Shown one piece after another: positions 7,177-13,252 of a stretch of DNA of 14,631 nt. Source of the DNA: Actinomycetota bacterium (GTDB taxonomy: Bacteria; Actinomycetota; Acidimicrobiia; Acidimicrobiales; Microtrichaceae). Within the stretch, counting starts at the first letter, position 1. Each line of letters opens with the position of its first letter. The translations under genes and the position numbers were made by a program. Below the pieces are notes generated by a model that did no database searches, was not told the origin of the DNA, and was given only the letters and a program-made list of their open reading frames with translations. The stretch covers positions 1 through 14,631 of the forward strand of contig JAFDWA010000016.1 in the NCBI GenBank assembly GCA_018268735.1. The letters run 5' to 3'.

Positions 7177-7458
7177 ATGGGTGCCAGCCGAACCAGCTTC
7201 GCCAAGCTCCAGCGGGACCGGGCCAAGAAGGCGAAGGCCGCCGCCAAGCGCGAGCGCCGCCTCGACCGGGACGACCTGCCGATGGACGACGACCCCGAGA
7301 TCGGCCTCGACGTCGCCGACGACGGCCAGGAGCTCTCCGCCGACCAGCTCCTGCGGATGGTCGAGGAGCTGCACGCGGACTTCGAGGCGAAGCGCATCGA
7401 CTTCGACACCTTCGAGGAGCGCAAGACGGAGCTGTTCGCCCGGATCACGGTGGACTGA
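7177..7458 (+). CDS. Small acidic protein with SHOCT-like C-terminus, unknown function
   Basis: Predicted 93-residue soluble protein. Residues 1-32 are highly basic and helical (Lys/Arg/Ala-rich), residues 33-50 acidic (DDLPMDDDPEIGLDVADD), and the last 40 residues (LSADQLLRMVEELHADFEAKRI then DFDTFEERKTELFARI) resemble the short C-terminal oligomerisation domain SHOCT: an amphipathic helix, a turn of the type xIDFxTFEE, and a second helix. No catalytic motif is seen. A role as a small oligomerising accessory protein is only inference. ATG 7177 has GAGGG 5 nt upstream. A longer open frame on the minus strand covers this gene but is Arg-rich and motif-free. It is followed after 54 bp by another small gene with its own promoter-like box. 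Confidence 0.72.
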   Translation: MGASRTSFAKLQRDRAKKAKAAAKRERRLDRDDLPMDDDPEIGLDVADDGQELSADQLLRMVEELHADFEAKRIDFDTFEERKTELFARITVD

Positions 7459-7499
7459 CCCGCACCGTCGGGACGGTGGGTCGGACCGGCGCCCGTGAC

Positions 7500-7505
7500 T
7501 AGGGT
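7500..7505 (+). promoter_or_regulatory. Leaderless-type -10 box
   Basis: TAGGGT ends exactly 7 nt before ATG 7513 and no ribosome site is obvious in that spacer apart from a weak GAG. This favours ATG 7513 over GTG 7495, six codons upstream. Confidence 0.5.
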
Positions 7506-7512
7506 GAGCTCC

Positions 7513-7857
7513 ATGAGCAGAGCGCGCAAGATCTCCTCGGACCTCCGCCACGTCGCGACCCTGGCCGGCACCACCGCAGCAGTGGTCGAAGGCGCTGCGA
7601 TCGCTGCGGAGAAGGCCCGTTCGGTCACCGAGCACCTCGTCTCCGGAGGCGACGGCGACCTCGCGCTCGCTGCGGAGGTCGAGGCGACGCTGGCGGCACG
7701 GCCCTGTCGGCGCAGGAGGCGCCTGGTCCTGATCGTCGTGCTCGGCCTGGCAGCGGCGGTCGGCATCACCGTGTGGAAGCGGCGCGCCGCGGCGCGCCGC
7801 GACGAGATCGCGGCCGATCTCCGCGACGAGGATCGCTTCTCCGGATCGATGCCCTGA
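7513..7857 (+). CDS. Small protein with one C-terminal-half membrane segment, unknown function
   Basis: Predicted 114-residue protein. Residues 1-60 are an Ala-rich amphipathic helical stretch without Cys or aromatic residues (VATLAGTTAAVVEGAAIAA and onward), then a basic cluster CRRRRR (65-70), a hydrophobic segment of about 18 residues (LVLIVVLGLAAAVGITVW, 71-88), and a basic/acidic tail (KRRAAARRDEIAADLRDED). One membrane pass is likely; positive residues flank both sides, so topology is uncertain. I do not recognise the family. Two tandem copies of GGCGCGCCGC at 7781-7800 encode part of the basic tail. It converges on thioredoxin, and its stop codon lies in a 10-bp direct repeat. Confidence 0.68.
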   Translation: MSRARKISSDLRHVATLAGTTAAVVEGAAIAAEKARSVTEHLVSGGDGDLALAAEVEATLAARPCRRRRRLVLIVVLGLAAAVGITVWKRRAAARRDEIAADLRDEDRFSGSMP

Positions 7858-7877
7858 CGCCGTCGACGCCCTGACGC
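7851..7877. repeat. 10-bp direct repeat, 17-bp period, at a convergent gene end
   Basis: GCCCTGACGC occurs at 7851-7860 and 7868-7877. The first copy contains the TGA stop (7855-7857) of the upstream gene. It is short and could be chance, but repeats the arrangement of the 17-bp and 15-bp arrays at other convergent gene ends. Confidence 0.55.
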
Positions 7878-7883
7878 GCGCGC

Positions 7884-7903
7884 GTCCCGCTCCCAACGGG
7901 GAC
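7884..7903. terminator. Weak stem-loop between convergent genes
   Basis: GTCCC (7884-7888) can pair with GGGAC (7899-7903) around a 10-nt loop. It lies between two converging stop codons, where a bidirectional terminator would be expected, but the stem is short and there is no U-run on either strand. Confidence 0.2.
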
Positions 7904-7911
7904 CGGCGAAA

Positions 7912-8274
7912 TCAGCTCCCCTGGGCCGCCAGCTCGGCGCGAACCTCGTCCATGTCGAGCTCGCGTGCCTGGCGGATCAGGTCGTCGAGGGCCTGGCGGG
8001 GCAGCGCTCCCGGCTGGGAGAACAGCAGCACCCCGTCGCGGAACATCATCAGCGTCGGGATCGACATGATCTGGAGCGCAGCGGCCAGGTCCTGCTGCGC
8101 CTCGGTGTCGACCTTCGCGAAGGTGATGTCCGGGTTGTCCTCGCTCGCTGCCTCGAACACCGGTGCGAAGGATCGGCACGGCCCGCACCACGACGCCCAG
8201 AAGTCCACGAGGACGATGCCCTCGCCGTTGACGGTGGGTTCGAAGTCCGGGCTGGTGAGGTCGGTGGTCGCCAT
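7912..8274 (-). CDS. trxA: Thioredoxin
   Basis: Predicted 120-residue single-domain thioredoxin, a cytoplasmic disulfide reductant. The active site is canonical: DFWASWCGPCRSFAPVF with redox Cys30 and Cys33. Strand FAKVDTEAQ (53-61) and the cis-proline MSIPTLMMF (Pro73) follow, then FRDGVLLF and the closing helix. No signal peptide is present. The C-terminal helix is slightly extended and acidic (DMDEVRAELAAQGS). ATG 8274 has GGAG 5 nt upstream. It is divergent from the flavin monooxygenase gene (169 bp gap) and convergent with the small membrane protein gene. A thioredoxin reductase is not in the window. Confidence 0.95.
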   Translation of the reverse strand: MATTDLTSPDFEPTVNGEGIVLVDFWASWCGPCRSFAPVFEAASEDNPDITFAKVDTEAQQDLAAALQIMSIPTLMMFRDGVLLFSQPGALPRQALDDLIRQARELDMDEVRAELAAQGS

Positions 8275-8399
8275 GCGGTCTCCAACCCCGAGGCGTCGCG
8301 CTCCATTCCCGTCGGCGCCCGGATGCCGCCCGGATCCGGCTCGGTGCTGCTGGCGCTGCAGGCGGGGTCACGTGTCGACGGAGCTGTCGGAGCCCGGGG

Positions 8400-8405
8400 T
8401 ACTGT
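8400..8405 (+). promoter_or_regulatory. Possible -10 box of the flavin monooxygenase gene
   Basis: TACTGT fits TANNNT and would give a leader of about 30 nt containing GGAGG (8433-8437). A -35 is not clear (GTCGACG about 19 bp upstream is the nearest resemblance). The rest of the 169-bp gap to thioredoxin (8275-8443) shows no gene. Confidence 0.3.
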
Positions 8406-8432
8406 CGGTGCGCAGCGCCGGGGGGTGCGCTC

Positions 8433-8437
8433 GGAGG
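8433..8437 (+). promoter_or_regulatory. Ribosome binding site deciding the monooxygenase start
   Basis: GGAGG stands 6 nt before ATG 8444. The open frame extends upstream through the antisense of thioredoxin, so this site is the main basis for the chosen start. Confidence 0.75.
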
Positions 8438-8443
8438 TGCGCG

Positions 8444-10057
8444 ATGAGGTCATCAGCCACGACGCCGGTGCCGGTGGGGTCGCTCCGGCCGAACGGGCGG
8501 ACCGGCTACGGGGGCAGAGGAGAGCGAGAGCGCTCCCGGAGGGTCGCCGCTGCGATCGCGGCGGGTGCAGCCTCACCGCGGATCGCCATTCTCGGGGCTG
8601 GCGCCGCGGGCCTGTGCATGGGGATCCGCCTGCGTGACGCTGGGATCGACACCTTCACGATCTACGAGAAGTCCGACGGGGTGGGCGGCACCTGGCGGGA
8701 CAACACCTACCCGGACGCGGCGTGCGACGTGCCGAGCCACCTGTACAGCTTCTCGTTCGCATCGAAGCGCGACTGGACCCGCAAGTTCGCACGCCAGCCG
8801 GAGATCCTCGAGTACTTCGAGAGCCTCGTCGATCGCTTCGACCTGGCACGGCACCTCCGCCTCGGCGTCGAGATCACCGAGGCGCACCACGACGACGCCG
8901 ACGGCACCTGGACGTTGCGCACCGCGGGACCCGAAGGCGAGCCCGACGCCACGATCGTCGCCGATGTGGTGGTGTCGGGGCTGGGTCAGCTGAATCGGCC
9001 GTACGTCCCCGACATCCCCGGCCTCGAAGCGTTCCGGGAGGCCGGCGGTACGGTCTTCCACTCTGCGCGCTGGGATCACGACCACGACCTCTCGGGTGAG
9101 CGCGTCGGGGTGGTCGGCATCGGCGCCAGCGCGATCCAGTTCGTGCCGCCCGTCGCCGAGAGGGCTGCGCACACGACGCTGTTCCAGCGCAGCTCGAACT
9201 ACGTGGGCCCTCGCAAGGACCGCGAGTTCACGCCCCGGGAGCGCTGGCTGTTCGACCACGTGCCCGGGCTGCAGCGGCGCTACCGGGAGTCGATCTACTG
9301 GCGCTTCGAAGGGCGGTTCAGCGCCATGCGACGCGGCAGTCGCCTCGGGGCCTGGATGCAGGGTCAGTTCCGCAAGCAGCTGCGGCCGATGGTCTCCGAG
9401 CGATTGTCCGAGGCGGCGCTGCTGCCCGACTACCCGCTCGGGTGCAAGCGCATCCTCATCTCCGACAACTGGTATCCGACGCTGCTGCGCCCCGATCTCG
9501 ACGTCGTCACCGACGCGATCGAGCGGATCGACGACGGTGCGGTCGTGACCGTCGACGGCGAGCACCATCAGGTCGACACCCTGGTGTTCGGGACGGGGTT
9601 CCGCTCCACGGAGTTCCTGTCGCCCTTGAAGATCACCGGCCGTGGCGGCCGGGACCTCAACGAGGTGTGGGCCGACGGTGCGAGGGCCCACCTCGGGCTC
9701 GCGGTGCCGGGGTTCCCGAACCTGTTCATGCTGTACGGGCCGAACACGAACCTGGGCCACAACTCGATCCTGTTCATGATCGAGCAGCAGGTCGGCTACG
9801 TGCTGCGACTCGTCGAGGAGAAGATGCTGCTCGGGTTGCGCTCCGTCGACGTGGCGCCATCGGCCGCCTCCCGCTTCGACACGATGGTCCAGGCGGCCGC
9901 GGAGCGCACCGTGTGGGCCGAGGGGTGCCACTCCTGGTACAAGACCGCGGACGGGCGGATCACCAACAACTGGACGGCGCACACGACCCTGTACCGGAAG
10001 CTGCTGTCGTTCCCCGACCCCGACGACTGGATCCTCGAGCGAGCAACGCCACGATGA
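8444..10057 (+). CDS. Class B flavin monooxygenase (FMO / Baeyer-Villiger type)
   Basis: Predicted 537-residue FAD- and NADPH-dependent monooxygenase that would oxidise a ketone or heteroatom substrate with O2. The FAD Rossmann motif is ILGAGAAG (49-56), then GGTWRDNTYPDAACDVPSHLYS (81-102), typical of BVMO-like enzymes; the fingerprint region is GGTVFHSARWDHD (201-213), and the NADPH Rossmann motif VVGIGASA is at 223-230. Late blocks LVFGTGFRSTEF and FMLYGPNTNLGHNS are characteristic of the cyclohexanone-monooxygenase relatives. The fingerprint deviates: the Phe of FxGxxxHxxxW is replaced by Ala. About 45 Arg/Gly/Ala-rich residues precede the FAD motif, more than usual; the strong GGAGG supports that start, but no closer in-frame ATG or GTG exists, so it may simply be a real extension. 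The stop falls in a 15-bp repeat. It is divergent from thioredoxin, convergent with the helicase. Substrate unknown. Confidence 0.92.
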   Translation: MRSSATTPVPVGSLRPNGRTGYGGRGERERSRRVAAAIAAGAASPRIAILGAGAAGLCMGIRLRDAGIDTFTIYEKSDGVGGTWRDNTYPDAACDVPSHLYSFSFASKRDWTRKFARQPEILEYFESLVDRFDLARHLRLGVEITEAHHDDADGTWTLRTAGPEGEPDATIVADVVVSGLGQLNRPYVPDIPGLEAFREAGGTVFHSARWDHDHDLSGERVGVVGIGASAIQFVPPVAERAAHTTLFQRSSNYVGPRKDREFTPRERWLFDHVPGLQRRYRESIYWRFEGRFSAMRRGSRLGAWMQGQFRKQLRPMVSERLSEAALLPDYPLGCKRILISDNWYPTLLRPDLDVVTDAIERIDDGAVVTVDGEHHQVDTLVFGTGFRSTEFLSPLKITGRGGRDLNEVWADGARAHLGLAVPGFPNLFMLYGPNTNLGHNSILFMIEQQVGYVLRLVEEKMLLGLRSVDVAPSAASRFDTMVQAAAERTVWAEGCHSWYKTADGRITNNWTAHTTLYRKLLSFPDPDDWILERATPR

Positions 10058-10100
10058 GCAACGCCACGACGAGCAACGTCACGACGAGCCACGCCGGAAT
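10041..10100. repeat. 15-bp tandem repeat, 4 copies, across the monooxygenase stop
   Basis: Consensus GAGCAACGCCACGAC. Copies at 10041-10055 (ends GAT), 10056-10070, 10071-10085 (one change) and 10086-10100 (several changes), with a partial fifth. The TGA stop of the monooxygenase (10055-10057) is created at the junction of copies 1 and 2, where the other junctions read CGA. It fills most of the 65 bp before the helicase stop. Confidence 0.9.
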
Positions 10101-10122
10101 GAGCGAAGCGGTGCTGCCGCGG

Positions 10123-12237
10123 TCAGCTGCCTGAACGGCTGAGGTCCGCGCCGAGGCCGAGCGAGTCGATGAACTCGTCGAGCTCCGCGCGCTCCCGGGT
10201 GCGCATCATGCGCGGCAGGCGGTCGAGGATCCGCGCGCGGTAGCGGGACTCGGCGAGCCGCGGGTCGAGCACCGCCACGACGCCCCGATCGGTCGTGGTG
10301 CGGATCAGGCGCCCCACCCCTTGGGCGAGCTGCATCGCCGCGGCAGGGACGGAGATCTCCATGAAGGCCCGATCCGCCCCGACGGCGTCGCAGCGCGCCT
10401 CGACGATCGGGTCCGTGGGGACGGGGAAGGGGATCTTGTCGACGACGACGGCGGAGCAGGTGGTCCCGGGTGATGAGATCCCTGTCCAGAAGCTGGCGGT
10501 CGCGAACAGCGAGGTGTGCTCCTCGTCGAGGAAGCGCCGCTGCAGGGTGCCGTTGGGTGCGTCGCCCTGCGCCAGCAGGACCCTGTCGGGCAGGCGTGAG
10601 CGCGCCGCGTCGACGGTTCGGCGCAGCATCCGGTGCGACGTGAACAGCGCGAGCGTCCGGCCCTCGCAGCGCTCGAGGACGTGCAGCACCTCCTCCAGGA
10701 CAGCCTCGGGCCACAGCCCGGAGCCGGGCGTCGGGAGCCGTGGCACGTACAGCAGCGCGTTGCGGCGGAAGTCGAACGGGGAGTCGACGCTCAGGTAGCG
10801 GGCGTGCAGACCGAGACGGGCAGCGGTTCCCGGGTCGAGGGTGGCCGAGCAGAGCACCACGGTGGGACCGGTGCCGGCGTCGCCGTCCGATCCCCGGTGC
10901 CGGAGCGGATCCCCGTCGGGCCCCTCGCCGACGATGGGCTCGTCGGTGTCGGCTGCGTCCTCCTCACGCTCCCACGCGAGGGACCGCAGCGTCGATGCGA
11001 TGTCGATGCGGGTGAGCTGCAGCGAGTGCCGGCCGCTGCGGCCCTCGGAGATCCATCGGAGCTGACCGGCGCCGATCCCGCCGCCGAGGAGGTGCAGGTC
11101 GTCGGCGACGGCCTCCGCGGTGCGGATCGCACGCTCGAAGCGGTGTGCCGCCGCGCTGCGCTCCGCGTGCTGGGCCGCCTTGGCGGTCTCCCGCAGGGAT
11201 CTCACCGCGCCGTCAACCGCGAGGTCTGCCTGGTCGAGGGCCTGGGCGACGGGGTCCGGCAGTGCACCCTTGAGGCGCCCCGAGCCGTGCTCCGCGACCG
11301 ACGAGCGGAACGCGGCGCCGAGCGCCTCGTCGAGCACGTCGGCCGCGCGTCCGAGCGCCATGGCGACCGTCGGTCTCTCCGCGACGCAGCGGTCGTGGAC
11401 GCGGACCAGGTTCCGCAGCCGCCACCCGGTGACCGACACGCCGAGCGCAGCGACGACGGCATCCTCGAACTCGTGCGCCTCGTCGATCACGACCTGGTCG
11501 TGCGGTGGGAGCAGCTGTGCGCCGCTCTCCACGTGCGCGGCGTACAGGTGGGCGTTGACCACGACCAGGTCGGCCCGAGCTGCCCGCTCCCTCGCCTGCT
11601 CGGAGAAGCACGTGGCGACGTGCGCGCACCTCGTGGGTCCCACGCACTCACCGGGCCCGACCGACACCGCCGCCCACGCTGGGTCCGACGGCGGGTCGAC
11701 GAGCTCGTTGAGCTCTCCGGTCGTCGTGGACGACGCCCACTCGAGCAGGGCCTCGAGCTCGTCGCGCACCGCTGCGGTCGACGTCGGGCTGTCGAGGACG
11801 GTGCTGTCGAGGACGGTGCTGTCGAGGACGGTGCTGTCGAGGTCGAGCGACCCCTGCTCGCCACCGCGGCCCAACTGCACGATCGTCTCCTGGACGGCGG
11901 CCTGGCAGAGGTAGTTCGCCCTGCCCTTCAGCACGGCGTGGCGGAACGGGACCTGCAGCACCTCGGACAGGAACGGCAGATCTGCTCCGGCGAGCTGGTC
12001 CTGCAGGGCCCTGGAGGAGGTGACGACGACCGTTCGGTGGCCGTCGGCCGCGCGGGCTACGGCGGGGATGAGGTAGCCGAGGGACTTGCCGACGCCGGTC
12101 GGTCCCTGCACCGCGAGGTGGTCGTGGTCGCGGAAGGCGGCGGCGACCGCGTCGAGGATCGCTCGTTGCTGCGGACGGTCCTCGCCGTCGGGGAGCGCGC
12201 CGATGACGCGGTCGAGCAGCTCGCCGACCTCGGGCAT
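10123..12237 (-). CDS. dinG: ATP-dependent DNA helicase, DinG/XPD family with Fe-S domain
   Basis: Predicted 704-residue superfamily 2 helicase, presumably 5'-3', used in repair or resolving replication obstacles. Q-like motif RPQQRAILDA (21-30), Walker A GPTGVGKS (45-52), motif Ia VVTSSRALQDQL (71-82) and DEAH box VIDEAHEFED (250-259) are present. Four cysteines expected to hold a 4Fe-4S cluster are Cys111, Cys198, Cys204 and Cys210. C-terminal motifs include VLCSATLD, FATASFWTGISSPG, VDKIPFPVPTDP and QGVGRLIRTTTDRG (motif VI, arginine finger). Between Cys111 and Cys198 lies a DSTVL repeat (134-150) made by a perfect 15-bp DNA array. Start ATG 12237 follows the deacetylase TGA by a single base (TGAGATG), so translation is probably coupled. 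Length is typical of actinobacterial members. Confidence 0.94.
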   Translation of the reverse strand: MPEVGELLDRVIGALPDGEDRPQQRAILDAVAAAFRDHDHLAVQGPTGVGKSLGYLIPAVARAADGHRTVVVTSSRALQDQLAGADLPFLSEVLQVPFRHAVLKGRANYLCQAAVQETIVQLGRGGEQGSLDLDSTVLDSTVLDSTVLDSPTSTAAVRDELEALLEWASSTTTGELNELVDPPSDPAWAAVSVGPGECVGPTRCAHVATCFSEQARERAARADLVVVNAHLYAAHVESGAQLLPPHDQVVIDEAHEFEDAVVAALGVSVTGWRLRNLVRVHDRCVAERPTVAMALGRAADVLDEALGAAFRSSVAEHGSGRLKGALPDPVAQALDQADLAVDGAVRSLRETAKAAQHAERSAAAHRFERAIRTAEAVADDLHLLGGGIGAGQLRWISEGRSGRHSLQLTRIDIASTLRSLAWEREEDAADTDEPIVGEGPDGDPLRHRGSDGDAGTGPTVVLCSATLDPGTAARLGLHARYLSVDSPFDFRRNALLYVPRLPTPGSGLWPEAVLEEVLHVLERCEGRTLALFTSHRMLRRTVDAARSRLPDRVLLAQGDAPNGTLQRRFLDEEHTSLFATASFWTGISSPGTTCSAVVVDKIPFPVPTDPIVEARCDAVGADRAFMEISVPAAAMQLAQGVGRLIRTTTDRGVVAVLDPRLAESRYRARILDRLPRMMRTRERAELDEFIDSLGLGADLSRSGS
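11791..11835. repeat. Perfect 15-bp tandem repeat, 3 copies plus partial, inside the helicase gene
   Basis: GTCGAGGACGGTGCT repeats identically at 11791-11805, 11806-11820 and 11821-11835, with a partial copy continuing to about 11842. On the minus strand it encodes the pentapeptide DSTVL repeatedly, in frame, within the Fe-S domain insertion. Perfect identity points to recent expansion. Confidence 0.95.
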
Positions 12238-12238
12238 C

Positions 12239-13192
12239 TCAACCCGCCGGTGGGACAGCCGCGCCGGTCTCGGGCAGGGGAAGGACGGTGGTGCTCGGAG
12301 CAGACGGAGGTGCCGGTGGGGCCGACCGGAGGTAGTCGGCGAGCTGGGCAGGTCGGAGGCCGGCTGCCGCGACCTGGGACAGGATGTTGCGGAGCCGGAG
12401 CCCCAACCCCGGCTTGAAGTGCAACAGGATGATGTCGCCGGCGCGCAGCGGACCCTCGGCCGTGACGATCGAGCCGGTGTCGCCGGTCGCGGACCACTCG
12501 ACGACGTACTTGATGCCGCAGCTCGCCGCCTGTTGGAGGGTGACCGCGTCGTAGTTGCCGTACGGAGGTCGGAACATGTCGGGCGCGGCGCCGAAGCGGC
12601 TCTCGAACTCCGGCACGAGATCGCAGATCTGCCCGTGCTGGAAGGCCGGATCCTTGCCCTTCAGGTTGGCGTGGCTCGTCGTGTGGGAGCCGACGACGCC
12701 GCCCATCGCCTGGATCTGGCGGAAGTAGTCCCCGTTGCGGTGCAGGTACATCTGGTTGAGGAACATCGTGACCGGCAGGTGCTGGTCGCGGATGACGTCG
12801 AGCGCATCGGGCTCGGCGGTGACGCCGTCGTCGATGGTGATGAACACGACCGGGTCCTTGGTCGGGACGCGGTGGATGACCGGGACAGGACCAGGACCGC
12901 CGACCAGCGGACCGACCGTCACGCCGGGCACCGACGTCGGCACCGGCGGCAGCGTGGTCGTGGTGTGCGTCGTCGTGGTCGAGGTGGTGCTGCGGCGCCC
13001 CGCACGGTGCGCGGTCGAGGCGGTGTCCCCACCGCCGGAGGTGAGGCGAACGGTGAGCGTCACCACGACCGCCACCGCGACCAGGAGGAGCAGCGAGAGG
13101 GCGACGCGTCGTCGCCGCACCGCCCGCTTCCGACGCCGGTCCAACGAACCGATCGGTGGCATCGATCGGTGGCGGAGGTCGGTCGGCGGCAT
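12239..13192 (-). CDS. Membrane-anchored polysaccharide deacetylase (NodB domain, CE4)
   Basis: Predicted 317-residue extracytoplasmic hydrolase that removes acetyl groups from a cell-surface polysaccharide or peptidoglycan. After a basic N-terminus (RRRKRAVRRRR) a hydrophobic segment (about 30-49) anchors it or serves as signal; no lipobox. A Thr-rich linker (68-81) leads to the NodB domain with motif 1 ITIDDGV (Asp121-Asp122), motif 2 SHTTSH (His170, His174), motif 3 RPPYGNYD (208-215) and motif 5 LLHFK (His258). Motif 1 differs from the usual TFDDG by Ile, a conservative change; metal ligands are intact. The C-terminus ends LPETGAAVPPAG, see findings. ATG 13192 follows TAGTGT by exactly 7 nt (leaderless); ATG 13162 is an alternative with no ribosome site. 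It precedes the helicase in a tight pair. Substrate unknown. Confidence 0.93.
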   Translation of the reverse strand: MPPTDLRHRSMPPIGSLDRRRKRAVRRRRVALSLLLLVAVAVVVTLTVRLTSGGGDTASTAHRAGRRSTTSTTTTHTTTTLPPVPTSVPGVTVGPLVGGPGPVPVIHRVPTKDPVVFITIDDGVTAEPDALDVIRDQHLPVTMFLNQMYLHRNGDYFRQIQAMGGVVGSHTTSHANLKGKDPAFQHGQICDLVPEFESRFGAAPDMFRPPYGNYDAVTLQQAASCGIKYVVEWSATGDTGSIVTAEGPLRAGDIILLHFKPGLGLRLRNILSQVAAAGLRPAQLADYLRSAPPAPPSAPSTTVLPLPETGAAVPPAG

Positions 13193-13199
13193 CCGGTGA

Positions 13200-13205
13200 A
13201 CACTA
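13200..13205 (-). promoter_or_regulatory. Leaderless-type -10 box of the deacetylase-helicase unit
   Basis: TAGTGT on the minus strand ends 7 nt before ATG 13192 with no Shine-Dalgarno. It lies in the 60-bp gap after the TPP enzyme, so the pair probably has its own promoter. No -35 hexamer is recognised. Confidence 0.55.
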
Positions 13206-13252
13206 CGCCCGTCGGCGGCGCGCGGTTGATCGGGCAGGTTCGACGTCGGAGC

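Noticed and set aside
7015..7896. A 293-codon minus-strand open frame over the two small plus-strand genes
   Set aside because: Arg-rich and motif-free, while the plus-strand genes have a ribosome site or a -10 box at the right distance and sensible domain-like composition.
10633..12417. A 594-codon plus-strand open frame across the helicase and deacetylase
   Set aside because: It is the antisense of clear helicase and NodB motifs, crosses two genes, and shows no domain.
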